Of a stretch of DNA of 64,000 bases, positions 46,307-58,872 are shown piece by piece. Position 1 is the stretch's first letter. Each line of letters opens with the position of its first letter. A program made the translations under genes and the position numbers. The stretch lies in the NCBI GenBank assembly GCA_027946555.1, contig JAPEVC010000011.1, forward strand, positions 247,994-311,993, given 5' to 3'. The DNA comes from Gnomoniopsis sp. IMI 355080 (lineage: Eukaryota; Ascomycota; Sordariomycetes; Diaporthales; Gnomoniaceae). The notes under the pieces are model-generated. The model was not told the origin of the DNA. It did not search any database and saw only the letters and a program-made list of their open reading frames with translations.

Positions 46307-47276
46307 TCACCTGGAATCTTGGACCGTCTTCCAGTCTAATCCCACGGCCCCAGAATAGAGCCATCGCCCAAGCGTTAGGACATCCCAGACCTTTCGCCCG
46401 GTCTCCTGCTCGACCAGGCGCGAGAATGGGGGCATATTGGTGCATTCGAGCACGATCGCTTTGATCTTGTCATGGTTGGAGACGAGGTCTTTCGCGGCCT
46501 GCACCACTTCGGCTGCCATACCGTCAAAATCATCTCAAAGGTGAAACATGTGTTAGTACAGAAATCGTGACAAATATGGGCAAGCCTTGCAGGTAGCTTG
46601 CAGAGCCTGCTCACATGGTATTCGTTCTTCAAGAACAGACTTGAAAATAGCCTCTTCATGTTCGGGCACGCCGTACACTGGCGTCTGAGGGTGCGCCCCG
46701 ACGCTCGTCAAATGTCGCTGTGTCTGTGAATCGGTATATTCAGCGCCATACGCGTCTTGACACTTTAAATCATGGATACTTCAACCCTAGACTTGTGACC
46801 TACCAGGGCGCTCTTCTTGAACGTAATTACACCAACCGACTGAGCCGAATCTGGGCCAGGAAAGAAGGATTGCTGCAACCAAGCTGCCTGCAAAAGGGAC
46901 GTTGTGCCCATGAACGGAAGTCGTGTTGCAAGCAGTGGATGCATCGTGGCCAGCTGTGCAGAGCATGCACCTTTTTTTTAGTACGAATAATAAGGCCGCA
47001 ACAAAGAAAGAGGTGCCTTTTCGGACTCACAAAGCCGCACGAGGTGACAAAAGCCACGCATCCATCCTCTCTCATCATCTCCTCTCCCTTCCGCACGAAT
47101 GCATCGACAAGTTCCTCGCCCCACCCGCCGCCTACCACTAGGTCGCTGTCCGCTTCTTCCACAATCCTTATGGCCACCGGAATGTCACCCCAGGATCGAG
47201 GATTTCCGACATCACCCGGCGGGCGAGGGAACGTAGTTTTCAGTTGTAGTACGCCCAGCTTTGGTGTTGATGACAT
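46307..47276 (-). CDS. Aspartate/glutamate/hydantoin racemase superfamily protein
   Basis: Cofactor-independent two-cysteine racemase or isomerase fold. Four exons, 47276-47031, 46953-46804, 46717-46615 and 46533-46307, with introns of 77, 86 and 81 bp, all in phase, give 241 residues. The start LGVLQLKTTFPRPPGDVGNP is typical of a subgroup of the superfamily. The two catalytic Cys are present in their expected motifs: TSCGF (C80) and VLECTNMPPF (C197). Exon 2 restores LATMHPLLA right after TSCGF, supporting the splice model. Exon 3 gives PVYGVPEHEEAIF. The substrate is unknown; superfamily members act on aspartate, glutamate, hydantoins or maleate. It shares a 647-bp divergent intergenic region with a Dal5-type permease, which suggests a joint role in uptake and use of a nitrogen compound (inference). 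Confidence 0.82.
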
Positions 47277-47923
47277 CTTGAACTAAATTGGGGCTCGTTT
47301 GCCCGGGGATATCGCACGGGTATATCAGTCTGAGCACCAGATAAGCAATCGATTCACCTTGAGTGGATGTCTATCGTCGGATAGAGCCGATGGACTTTTC
47401 TCTGGAGAAATTATTTAATACACGGAACGGCCAATACGACAATCAATATCTTATTTTGTTTTGAAGCAATTTGGCATTGAGCAGTAGAGCATAGTGATTA
47501 GCAGGCTCCCCACCTCAGACACAATGAACATTGCCCGTTGCCCTTATCACGGATTATGCACTGGCCTGTAATCAGCACGTCTATCTCGGGGCTCACCATA
47601 CTATCTTTGGGGCCTCTTGATACCGCATGCTGTGGCTCGAGTTGCACTTTCCCCGCTTCGACCTTGCATGCTGCAAACTCAGCCTTTTTAGGTCGAGATA
47701 GGCATGATTGAGTCCCCGGGGGGTTCGACTACTAGTGTAGAGGTATAAGGTGTGATTGCGCAAAATAAATGGAAGACTATCTATACCCATGCTGCTCGCA
47801 GTCTCAACATTCAGGAAGGACGTTGTTGCAAGTTTTTGTTTTTATCGGACAACGAGCAACTCACTCCTCCACGAGCCCACTAGACGATCTCCACAAACCT
47901 TGTTGCATACCCTAAATCAGATC
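47277..47923. promoter_or_regulatory. Divergent promoter with GATA-factor core sites between racemase and permease genes
   Basis: The intergenic region contains GATAAG at 47340-47345 and CTTATC (its reverse complement) at 47543-47548, plus further GATA/TATC cores. GATA-type activators of the AreA/Nit2 class bind such sites in nitrogen-catabolic promoters. The sites are seen; regulation is inferred. Confidence 0.4.
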
Positions 47924-49785
47924 ATGGGTTCAGGACGTGATAGTGATGCTATCTCAGGCAATATCGAGGTTCATGTTCACCACAAAAACGATCATTCTCC
48001 ATCCAGCATCCATTCGGTCGACCTTGTCGATGTGCCGACCGGATCATTTACAGAAGAGGAAAACAGAGTCTTAGTACGCAAGCTGGATTGGCATGTAGGT
48101 TGTTGAGCCACACCAATTCTCGAAACAAGATAAATCACCCTGACCATATACAACCACAGATACTGCCTTTTATCTGGTGGTGCTACCTTTTCAACTCACT
48201 CGATAGAAACAACATATCAAACGCCAAGTCAGATGGCATGACCGGTACGCGCGCGGAAATCATGGAATCGACTTGCCCGACGACAACCACTAAGACTTGT
48301 ATATAGTGGACTTGAACTTCCCCATCAATGGGTACGCCGTGATGCTGTCAACCTTCTACGTCACTTTCAGCACCTTGGCGGTCCCTGGCGTCATGCTCAC
48401 GCGGAAGGTTGGGCCCAGTTGGACCATTCCTGGCTACATGATAGGATGGGGATCGATGGCAATGCTGAACGCCGCCTGCACCAACTATGCTGAAGTTCTC
48501 GTTGTTCGCCTCGGTGAGTATTTACCTAACATCCAAGACGGCCGTTGTTTTTGTATGCTCTCCATTGTATTAAAAGTATTTGTCTAGTGCTCGGTGCTTT
48601 TGAGGCAGGGTTTGCTGCTTCGCTAATCTTCTACCTGACAACTTTTTATACGCGTGGCGAGCTCGGAGCAAGGATAGCCATTTTTTACTCTGTCCAGGCA
48701 CTTGCTGGTGCCTTCTCAGGGTGCGTAAGATGGACATTTCTTTTTTCCTTGGAGTGACTAGCCTCCTCTTTCTGGTTCTTCTCTTTTCTTAGCTGACCTT
48801 CTCAGACTCATTGCCTACGGAGTCTTTCAGATGGAGTCCACCCTCAAAGGCTGGCAAATCCTGATGCTCGTCGAAGGCGCATTCACATTGGGATTCGCAA
48901 TACTCACGGCAATAATGCTGCCGTGGTCGACAGAGACTGCCAATTTCTTATCAGCCCGGGAGAAACAGGTCGCCAGATTGCGGATCCTCCAAGACGGTTC
49001 CACGGAGACTAGCACCGTCTTTGACGCAAAAAGGTTCTTTAAACCTCTGACGGACTGGAAATACTACGTATTCGCAAGCATCGCGCTGTGCTATGGCGTG
49101 GCAGCCTCCGTTGCATCAAACTTCCTCACCCAAATCATCGGAAGATTTGGCTACAGCACGGTCAAGACGAATTTGTTCACAGTCGCCCCGTACGCTTGTG
49201 GTACCATCGCCATGATGATCACAGCATACTCGTCTGACCGTTTCCGCGAAAGGGGGTTCCATCTGGCATCATCGCTCGTCCTAGTCATCATCGGGTGTAT
49301 CCTACTCACCTGTCTGCCGCTCACCAGTACTGGACCAGCCTACTTTGCCACTTTTCTTATCACCATGGGGGCCTACACACCTTCGTGCCTCTTCCACACA
49401 TGGCACCAGTGCAACGATCCTTCGGAAGATGGGCGGGCCTTCCGTGTTGGGTCTTTGACGTTCCTCGCGAATACTGGTGGATTCGTATCTGCGAATGTAA
49501 GCATCAGACTTCCCGCTCGCTCTGCGCGCAATTGTCGAGATTGTTTATTGACAATATCTTTAGATCTTCCTCGACAAATGGGCTCCCCAGTACGTCATAC
49601 CTTTGGGTATAACATGCGGTATTGAGGTGCTTGCGCTTGTGCTCGTCGTTGGCTTGCGGTTATACATGTCCATCGACAACCGCCGTCGAAACAAGCAACA
49701 TAATGTCGAGTGGCAATCGAAAGACGTTCCAACGGAGGCCTTGGGCGACGGCCCCAGGAATCCCCTTTTTCGCCATTTTTACTAG
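47924..49785 (+). CDS. MFS transporter of the Dal5-type anion:cation symporter family
   Basis: Plasma-membrane permease. Six exons, 47924-48094, 48160-48244, 48307-48513, 48588-48720, 48806-49496 and 49564-49785, give 502 residues with all junctions in phase. A polar N-terminus of about 57 residues ends in EEENRVLVRKLDWH, followed by LPFIWWCYLFNSLDRNNISNAK, the signature start of fungal Dal5/Tna1-like permeases. About 11-12 hydrophobic segments follow, including FEAGFAASLIFYLTTFYTRGE, typical of TM4-5 in this family. In family members with known substrates these are allantoate, ureidosuccinate, small peptides, nicotinate, biotin or pantothenate; the sequence alone does not decide. Divergent to the racemase gene. 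Confidence 0.86.
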
Positions 49786-51011
49786 CCTCCCTCCCTGTAC
49801 ATCCGAGTTCGACCAGGGGCCGTTCCAGAATCCAGGCACACTGATACCGGGTAATTTTGACATCGGATATTCGAGACTTCTTTCAGCTAAATACCTGCAG
49901 TATCTGTGGCTCCCTCAGAGAGACTAGATTAGCTGTTTACAGGATGTTCATCATGCTCATGGCTATATGATTTGGCGGAGTTGTAACGAATTTTTCCTGC
50001 CCCAGGTGTTGAACGCGACTTGGGTAAATACAGAAGTGGGTTTCAACTATCTGAATATATATTTGTTTTCCCACTATTCATAACACGGACCTTGCTGTTT
50101 GACATTGGGGTATTGGCCCGTGGAAATATGAGATGAGACTATCCCGATTACTTGCCAATTTTGAATTTCGCACTCTTCTCATTCCTCCATTACCAGTAGG
50201 TACTATGAATGAGATCTTTTTCTGGAAATGAAAGAACCATCTTTCCACAAGCTGCCTATGAGCTATGGAGTCAGTAGGCACGCTTGGGAAGAACGGTGCA
50301 TCTGATATGCGGCTTCTTTTACACATATCCAGGCATCACGGAAAGAAAGACACGTGGAAATTTTAGGTTGTCAGCCGAGATAAAGGTTTGTGGAGATCAT
50401 CTTCTCTTTTCCTCAACCCTGAGAGCTTCTGCGAAGCAACTTGCAGTGACATGCACCAACAACAAACTTGAATGGATGCGTTTGTAGAAATCCGCGGATC
50501 ATAAGCTCCTCTTTTCGTCGTGCATCAGACAGACACGTACAGGATCATCACGCGACCATGGAGGAAACAAGTAAGCGAAGTAGGATTCTATCATAGGCTA
50601 GACCACATTGACCCAAGTGCAGCGAATCACCCATAGCATCAGGGGTCGCTGATTGGGACTTTGAGACAAGCCCCAACGCGCCTGTTTGTGTCGTGTACCT
50701 GCTGCACGGCTGCAGTGCTGCAGTTGAAGAAATTACGTCTCGCTGTGGGCGCTCCCTGACCTTGATTTTGGCCCGTAATGACGGCATGGCGACGGATTAG
50801 CTACAGGAGCCTTGTCCTTGGAACGGGGCATTATCCATCCTTAGTCTCCACTGTACTTACATATAGAGGTCTATATTTCCTCGAAAATATCAAAAAAAAT
50901 TCGCGCGTTCCAGTTAAATTCGTGCAGCTTTATATGAATTTTATACTGTCTTTTCTGAGACTACTAAACTGATTGGACGGCCTGTTAGGGCAACATCTTC
51001 CCCACGGCAAC
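49786..51011. other. Intergenic region, no supported gene
   Basis: About 1.2 kb, AT-rich, with only short frames (for example 50284-50487 and 50778-50972). No domain, repeat or RNA gene recognised. It presumably includes the permease 3' UTR and the promoter of the four-helix protein. Confidence 0.5.
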
Positions 51012-51786
51012 ATGTTTGGCAAAAACAAGAACCAGGGCGAGAAGCCTCAAAACAGCTCCCGAGGCATTAGCTGGGAAATCCCGTACGTTTTTTTTTTACG
51101 GACAAAGTAATTATCACTTGTATACATGTTAGATTACTGACATATGATCCTCCACAGCATTCTGTTCGGAATCATCTTCGCACTTGCAGTGGCCGAGTTG
51201 ATCTTTGGTATCGATGCCTTCGTCTACCTCCAGAAAGAACACAAATGGTGGAGCTTCACCGAAAAAGCGCGGATGGGATTCCTCATCTTCAGCGCTGCTA
51301 GGACGATCTTTCTTTCGGCCATCTATGCTGTCTCCCACTGTCGCAAGGTGAAGAATTTGATGAACACCTTACATACGGTAAGCACTCCCCTACAGGTTCA
51401 CATTATGCTGTTCTGTCTTTGTTCCTATTCCCATATACTCTCTATGGATCTGTAGTCACCCAGAATTGATAACTGATACAACTCACCAGATCTTTCTTGT
51501 CATCTCGACCATCCTTTGGGTTGTGTCTGGGGTCTTGATCCATCAAATTTGGGGCTACGTCGAGTGTCAGAACAACGGTATTGCAAACAGCTTTGACGAA
51601 TTCAAGAGCCAGGTTGAGGGTGGCTTGAGTCTGTGCCATGAGATCAAGATCATTGAGATCATAGCTTGGTGCATCGCTGGTTTCAGCGTCCTGGCGACAA
51701 TCCCGGTGGTCAAGATCTACTTGGAACGAAGGAAGGACCGCATGCATCACAAACAAGCTAATACAACGAAGGGACAGCATGTGTAA
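51012..51786 (+). CDS. Four-helix membrane protein (MARVEL-like), unknown function
   Basis: Three exons, 51012-51082, 51158-51377 and 51490-51786, give 195 residues, all junctions in phase. A polar, Lys-rich N-terminus (MFGKNKNQGEKPQN) precedes four hydrophobic segments: ILFGIIFALAVAELIFGIDAF, GFLIFSAARTIFLSAIYAV, IFLVISTILWVVSGVLIHQIW and IIEIIAWCIAGFSVLATIPVV. The tail is basic. Length and topology fit fungal MARVEL-like proteins of membrane domains, but I see no decisive motif. One loop carries YVECQNN and LSLCHE, two Cys between TM3 and TM4 that could pair. Function unknown. Confidence 0.78.
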
Positions 51787-52462
51787 GAAGACTAATGCCT
51801 CTATTTATATAACGAATACCTTACGGTGTAGATAATACATAATGCGGAAAGAGATCAAGTCAACTACCCACCTGCATGCTGTCCACGTTAATGACATACA
51901 AGACATCTAATATCTGACTTGCTCACACTGCAATGTTGACGCGGATAGCAGTTGCGATTTGCCAATTCGCATAGCCTGGAGAATGACTTCCTTTCTCATG
52001 TTCATATATCCATTGTCTCAGTATTTATTGTATTTGTGCCCCTGGACAATACATGGCTCCCTGTATCCTATAATACCACTGCCATGTACCTACTCATGCA
52101 GCGTTTCCTGTGCTGCCAGCAACCCTCAGGTCTCAAACTCATCCCACCCAGCGGGGCTGGCGCATTCTTGATGAGATTGGTGAGGTACCGAGGTGCAAAG
52201 CCAAGCTGTCAAGTGTATGTCATGAACACCTTCGAGGAGGATCTAATAGAGAAATGCACTAGACTGTGAGACATGGACGACGTCAATATATCCTATGTCT
52301 GGTGGTCGCGTACTATGGGCGGTGGCAGTGTGTCTTGCACGGCTTACAGTACCGCTCAACATATCTAAATAGTAGGCAAGTTTGAATATCTTCAGAAGAT
52401 GAAAACATTATGAATAATACTACAATATAGCCGACGTAAAATCTAAACCTGTCCTTGCTGGA
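51787..52462. other. Spacer between convergent genes
   Basis: About 680 bp. The frame 51952-52269 is unremarkable. No other signal. Confidence 0.5.
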
Positions 52463-55400
52463 CTAGCTGGAAGGCATTCGAACGACTACCGGAGGTCCCA
52501 CCTTGCGGATCACAACAGTCCTCGTTTTGAGATCCTCTTCCGAACTTGGTCGCAACCTCTCCGGCTCCATCTGATCCATATATCCGGATGGCGAGCGCCG
52601 GGCTTGAAAGGTTGAGTTGAAAAAGCGAATGGTAGCCCCAACATTGCTGATCGACCCTGTATCGACAGGTAGGCTGTCTCTACTTGGCCACGTCTCGCGA
52701 TCGGACCACTGCCACGGCATCACTGCCTGTTTAGCCATCATAGCAACAGATTCGCCTACGTTCCCATGTGGCGCAGGAAGGGCGCTCTGGCTTCTTGAAC
52801 GTGTGTGGCCTTGGCCTGCAAACAAGCTCAGTCGTGGTGCATTAGATGTTGTAAACTGCCATGACTTTCGGAGTGACTGCATGAACCCTTGCGATACGGT
52901 GTGAGGGGTCATTGGCTTCTCGACATCGTCATCCGACTGCACGATGTTGACCACAGGCTGTGCTAGTGTCTCCGTAGACTCGGTAGTGTTCTGACCATCA
53001 AGTTTTGGTGACGCAAGTGGCAGCTCTGAATTAAGAGGCACAGGTAGTTGTTGATCGCGCAAGTCTTGTCTCTCCCAATATCGCAACTTCTTCAATGTTG
53101 GTGCTCGCACAACCACTGTGGGAATAAGCGGCTGATCCGTAGGGTCATTTCCTGCCTTCGGTGGGGCCCACAGGCTCGCTCGCGTTCCTGCAGGTCTGAC
53201 TGCCTCTGGTATGTTGCGCGGTCTTTGACTAGACATACCGTTAACTGTTGTTGTCTGGGGGCCCTCAGCCTGAGCGGAATTTGATGGAGATTCGGGCAAT
53301 TGTGGCGGAACTGAACAGTTCTCGGCAGCTTTTGTTGGCATACGGTCGCTGGTTTCCTCTTCTTTACCAGGCGCCAGGTGGATATGGTGGGCGCACTTGA
53401 CTTGGTTCTTGTCCATGTCCGCACCAAGGTCAGACAACGGCGCCGCATCTGGGTCTGCCATGGAGGACGTCGCAGAAATAGACGAATCTCGCATGCTTGA
53501 GAAAATGGAGCTCGTGGGAGACGAGACTTGACTCTCTGTAGACGGCCGCCGCTGTGTTACAGAGGACATCTTTTCGATTGTGTCATTTTTATTCGGCACA
53601 ACCTCTCCGATGGACTCTTTCAGGCCTGGATTCACATCCTCCTGTTGGCTTTGTTTCGGTTGAGGCTTCCTGGAGGGCCGAGGAGAGCTGGGCAGGCCTA
53701 CGAAAGGCGACTTCACTTGGAGACGAGGACGCTCTACCCTCGATGATTGTGATGGCTCATCGCCTTTTGGCTTGGACGCCTGCGGAGCTAATGGTGTCTG
53801 CTCCTTGATATAGTCAACAGGGTGAGGGCGGTGCGTCTCAGGAGCATCTGACGATGGTACGAACACTGGAGAAGAGCGTAACGGGTGGTATTGAAAGATT
53901 CCAGCTGGGGTCGTGTGGATTGACAACCTCTTATGAGACTTATGGCCATCGTCTGGTGCAGGAATTATTCGTAATTCAGGCCATGCGGGTTTACCACCCA
54001 AGAGGGCTTGAGGCAAACCATCGCTGTCGCTGGGCAGCGAGAATTGATTCGGCGAAACTTCGGAAGCAGACATTAACGATCGTGACCGGCTGTGATGCCT
54101 CCCGGGGGGTGTCAGCCCCAGGTTGGGCCCAGTCAGTTGACTGACGCTTCTTGCATGAGTCCGAGTGGGCAAATTCAATGTCGTAGTTGATGGGATATTG
54201 GAGGATGCAGCCGTCAGGTTAGAGCTCAAGGCGGATCGGGACGCTTGTGACCTTATATCTCTCCAGACGCTTTCCGCGGAAGGTCCTGGTGGGATCGCCG
54301 ACCGTGGGCGTGCAGAGGGCATGGCTGCATTCGCCACTGCGATCAGCTCCGACATCTGCTCAAACGCATTTGCTTTGGGCTGGGTGGATGTTGTTCTTGA
54401 CGGGGCTCGATCCTTAGGAGAAAGTGGAAGAGGTGGCAGTGGTTTGCGGAGGCCCGCCTCTAAGGTTGCGATGGATGCCTTCCTTTCTTCTGTCGGCTCC
54501 ACAACCACGACTTTGCTTGCTCTGATTTCGCCGCGAGTTGGAGGAGGTCTTTCAAAGGGTAGTCTCGGACTCGTTAGTGGGCTCGCCCTGGGAGACGGAT
54601 GAATGATCACTTGGCCCTGATGACAGCCAACAAACTGTGGACCTTCCTCCGTGCGACTGCTGACATGATCCAGTGGTGCAACCCCCACCGAGCCTTCTGA
54701 TGTACCCTTTGATCCGCTCGAATCTTTCCCGTGGAAAGGACTCTTCGGGGTGCTTGACGTTGGATCTGCTGGGGCTGTATAGTGGTCTTCCACCTCATCA
54801 CTTGGGTTGTCTGCTTCACTCTCCCATGAGAATCGCTTCTTCTTCATAGCTCCCCTGCGTGTGATGCTTGGCCTAGAGAGCCCCGGCGATACGTCAACTA
54901 ATTGTACTCCACGGGAATTCGGTGTAAGCTCCATCATAGGAACGTCAATGATCGTCTCTATCACATTGTCTCCCTGTTCCGCTAATCCGGTCTTCGAACT
55001 TTTTCGTGCTAATGGGAGAGGAGGCAACAGACCGGTTCGACCCCCAGCTTCCGTATCTGCATCTGAAGTTTCCAGCGTTGGTGGTTTGCGTTTTCCATCC
55101 TGCCCTTGGTGCTGCACTGAACGCGAGGCTTCATGGTGAGCTTTTGCCGAAGAGATTAAGTCCAGGCTGCCAGCTTCGTACGCTTTCGATGGCGGTCTCG
55201 CAAGCGCTTGCTCAAGAAGCCAAGTAGACATTCTTGTGTCCTCAACTGAGCTCAGGTCCTTGCTTTGCTGCTGGACAGCGAAACTTCCAGATAGCGCGGG
55301 TGTTGAGACTTGGCTTTCTTGCATAAGTCCCGTCTGGACAAATTTTATGGAAGGGCGCCATGGCTCATGTGTGGCGGACTTGGATCTCAAGCGAGTGGTC

Positions 55401-56410
55401 AGCGGCTGATGCCCTTGCAAAGAGCTGGGCATCGCTTGAATATCATCAACAGATCTGCCAGGGACTAGGGTTTTCTGGACCGGTTGGGACGCCGAAGATA
55501 TCGACACCAATGGGACAGCGCTGACGACTCTATGCGTCTCCGGGAAGTCCATAGCCTTCTGAGTCTCTGCTGGCACTGCGACAGGCGGCGTGATGTTATT
55601 GAGCGAATATTTCGGGTTTGGTGATTCGAATTGTCTAATATTGAACGGCCCAGCCAATGGCTCGATCCTATTGTATGAAAAACCTGTTGCTGCAGGTGGA
55701 CGAGACACAGCATTGAGGATCGGCTGGATCCGTGTTGTGGTACCGGCCGAATATATATCATCCTCGTCCAACGGTTTATGGGACATAGCTGGTGAGTTAG
55801 AATGCGGCAGTGGTTCAACGATCAAAGGATCATCCAGCTGCTTGGCCCGGTTGATGGTTGTCTTCGATTCATACGGACCGGCGTCAAGCTCGACAGGAGC
55901 CAGCTCTTCTGCACACAAAATGGTATCGCTACTTGGCAGCTCTGCCACGAAACCAAGGGGACTTGAATATGGTCACTGTCAGCAAACTGCCCAGTATCGT
56001 AGTACAGACGAGGGATAGACTCACTACTTCGGCTGGTTGTCGTCTTTGCCGGCGATGGGAGTCAAGTCGCCATCGTCGTCACCCCCTCCATAATACATGA
56101 ACTCGCTTGGATCAAAGTAGCCGGTCGCCGACATCCTGGTAAAGTTGTTGTCCTTCTTTCCGTCTCTGTCGACATCATTACTGGCCTCATCAGCGTGGGC
56201 AATGCCTTTCTTCCGCAATTTGAGTTGCTTTTCACTGGCTAGACGTTCTTCTGGCGCCAAGGAGATGGGCTCTGCACCTGGCGTAATGAACTCTGGAAAC
56301 TCGTCGCCAGGCTTAGGGAAAGTGAACTGAGTGAGCCCTGTTGGAGTGTATCGATAGAGCCATCGTGATCCATCATAATCGGGCTCCCATCCTGGGGGAA
56401 GGCTCGCCAT
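52463..56410 (-). CDS. Large disordered WW-domain protein
   Basis: Two exons, 56410-56025 and 55961-52463, joined by a 63-bp GTGAGT...TCAAG intron in phase, give 1294 residues. Residues about 3-40 form a WW domain (LPPGWEPDYDGSRWLYRYTP...), in which the second conserved Trp is replaced by aromatic Phe (TQFTFPKPGDEFPEF), a variant seen in some fungal WW proteins. The splice recreates KYPLGFVAELPSSDT, and the PVGF/PLGFVAEL motif after the WW domain supports the model. The rest is almost entirely disordered, rich in Ser, Pro, Thr, with many SP/TP sites, polybasic patches and PPLPLSPK-type proline motifs. This suggests a phospho-regulated scaffold. No catalytic domain or membrane segment is seen. 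Confidence 0.82.
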
Positions 56411-57453
56411 GGTTCAACAAGACTGCACGAGTGGCACGGCAGGTCTTTCGAATGATGTGGTTTGGTGGTTCGAGAACCGAGAGCAGAGACGGTAGAGTGT
56501 TCATCTGGTCCATAATGTATTCAGGACCTCACGGAACCTGCCATCTTGGAGAAGAGAAAGGCTGTCCATTATCAGGCTGGAAATGCTATGCACTGAACGG
56601 ACGAGTCAGTTGCTCGGTCGCGATTCTTCATCTTTGCCCAAGTCTTCCGAGCGACATGTCACAGAGCCGTTTGATAAAGCCCTGTGCCTTGGTCTTCAGA
56701 GAAGAACCGAGCATGAAAACACAGGGGTGTGACTCGTGGTAGCCATGGTTTGGTGAGCCTCAACCGATACCCCGGGTTTCACAATAACGGGTCGCTAGCA
56801 CATCGTCGCCGTTACGCAGGACCCTACAACACGACTGATAGAGAAGTATATAGGTCGTGGAGATGATAATGTGTGCTACTTGAAAATAGATGCGGCGGAA
56901 AGTCATTGTGCAAGGTCGAAGCAAGAGGAAAGTTGAATGGTAAGTGAGTGGATAGAATGGCCCACGGGATCAATCATGTTGTTCCCTTGGCACTTTTCAG
57001 AACACTTGGGCAATGACGTACCCCGAATTCCGTGGTCGGTGACATTTCTGTTTGAATCGTGACGTACAATGAATTGTGCACGAAAAAGTATATGCTCAAG
57101 CTATTGGGCCAAGATGATGAGGCTCAAGAGTTCGTCCAGTGTAATGGCCGCCCACACCCACCTGGACCATGGAAGTTGACGTGCATAAACACCCTGCAGC
57201 CGGTCTCAGAAGGAAAGAGAACGCTGTCAGGGTTCGGGTCCACTCGCTCGAGTTCAGCCCCGTCCAGCCCCGTCGATAGACTCACCCCTGGTTTGTTAGA
57301 GTCGGCAGCCTTCCCGACGGTCCCTCACCAGAACAACGTCACAAGTTTCGGACCTCCTCAATGCCCGTAGCCTAACACCCAGATAACTCCATTCCATCAG
57401 TCTGCTGTGCCTCTCTCTGCAGGGCCAATCCAGTCTTTTCAACCATTGCAACC
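56411..57453. promoter_or_regulatory. Divergent intergenic region of WW-domain and SNARE genes
   Basis: About 1.04 kb between divergent starts. Small frames (for example 57059-57370) have no domain character. No specific factor site is claimed. Confidence 0.45.
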
Positions 57454-58392
57454 ATGTCAAATCCCAATGCTCTGTACCTTCTCGCCGACCACATCAAACT
57501 CTCGCTCCTCGAGCGCAAGCGTGCCCAAGCTCTCAATCTCGAAAGCGATTCCCAAGACGGCCATATATCACGCTCACTAGAACAATTTCGCGATGGGCTA
57601 CAGGCGCAGCAGGCAGAGCAGGCTCGCCTGGAGGAGGCGGGCGACGTGACGTACGGATTGACCCACCCCCCTTCGAAACCCACCCGGTTATGAACGAGCC
57701 CGATTGCTAAACCTCGTTGTTCAATGAAAAACAGAAAAGCCGCCGCCCTCGCCGACGCTCTTCCCGGGCTGCAGAAACAATTAGACGATCTGACGTCGCA
57801 ATTCCACGGCTTCTCCTCCCCCAGCACGACGTCCACGCTCACTCACCCCAACGACCCAACCCTTGCGGAGGACTTTGCTCACGCAAATACGACCTCCACA
57901 ACCAAGAAAGCCGGCTCCCTGCGCGGCCCGGGCTCGACCCACAAAACCGTACGCTTCCAAGACAACGGCGCCGCCGCCGGCAACAATAATAACGACGATG
58001 ATGATGCCAACGCAGCCGCCCTCTTCAACCAGCCGTACCGCGACGATCCGGACGCGCCCGCGGGCTACCGCGACGCTGCGGCGGACATGGATAATGTGCA
58101 GGTACACGCGCACCACTCACGTATTCTTGCGGAGCAGGACGAGCAGCTGGATCGGCTGGGCGAGAGCATAAGTCGCCAGAGGGAGCTGAGCATGCAGATT
58201 GGGGATGAGCTCGAGGACCAGGTGGCTTTGCTGGAAGACCAGGAGGCACTGGTCGATCGGCATCAGAGTCGGCTGGACCGTGCGCGGAAATCGCTAGGGA
58301 AGGTAGCAAGGACGGCGGGCGAGAGCAAGCAGATGGTCGCTATTGTGGTGTTGATTGTGATTCTGGTGTTGCTGATTGCTGTTCTGAAATAG
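57454..58392 (+). CDS. SYN8: Qc-SNARE, Syn8/syntaxin-8 type
   Basis: Endosomal or vacuolar t-SNARE. Two exons, 57454-57650 and 57735-58392, with an 84-bp intron in phase, give 284 residues. The N-terminus (NPNALYLLADHIKLSLLERKRAQ) matches Syn8-like proteins. Residues about 195-255 form the SNARE coiled coil (ILAEQDEQLDRLGESI, ELSMQIGDELEDQVALL), with a central Gln as expected for a Q-SNARE. It is followed by a short basic linker and a C-terminal tail anchor (MVAIVVLIVILVLLIAVL) that ends the protein. The linker between the N-terminal helices and the SNARE motif has an Asn/Asp run (NNNNDDDD). It probably works in fusion at late endosome or vacuole; the Syn8 assignment rests on architecture and start motif. 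Confidence 0.83.
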
Positions 58393-58872
58393 AGCGCTAC
58401 AAAGAAGATTCTGGGCTGTGGCGTGGTTGGAGTGAAAGCTGCACCGGTTTCTGGATCGTCCGGCCCTCTCAACTGTCTTTTACGTATACTTGCATTGCTG
58501 TGGTGTTCATGGCGTTTGTGGATTTGCTTTAAGATCGGAGACTTGTGATTTTGTGGAGCTAGGTACGCTTGAGTCACAGTCCGTAGCCCAGGGATGGAAG
58601 TCTGTGGCGAGGACTTATAATACAGACCGTCCTCTCAAGACAATAAAGTATTTGGCACAAGTGTTATCAGAGTCGGTTCCAGGACGCCAATTCTTGTCTA
58701 CACTTGCAGTGAATGTTTGATTAGACAAATGTCAAAACGCTTTCGTCTATCGAATCAGGGCGTATGTATGTATACGTTCAGTCCCATCAGCTTTTAGCCC
58801 CAGAACGCCTCCGAACACCGCTATGCCTGATGACTAGAAAAGGTATCAACTCCCACTCACCCTCACACACAC
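58393..58872. other. Spacer between convergent genes
   Basis: About 480 bp between the SNARE stop and the helicase stop. No coding or RNA signal. Confidence 0.5.

Noticed and set aside
46784..46850. Minus-strand string GGCTCAGTCGGTTGG resembling a tRNA D-arm followed by a T-arm-like GGGTTGAAG
   Set aside because: The first part is coding sequence of the racemase exon 2 (AQSVG) and the second lies in its intron. Acceptor and T stems do not pair.
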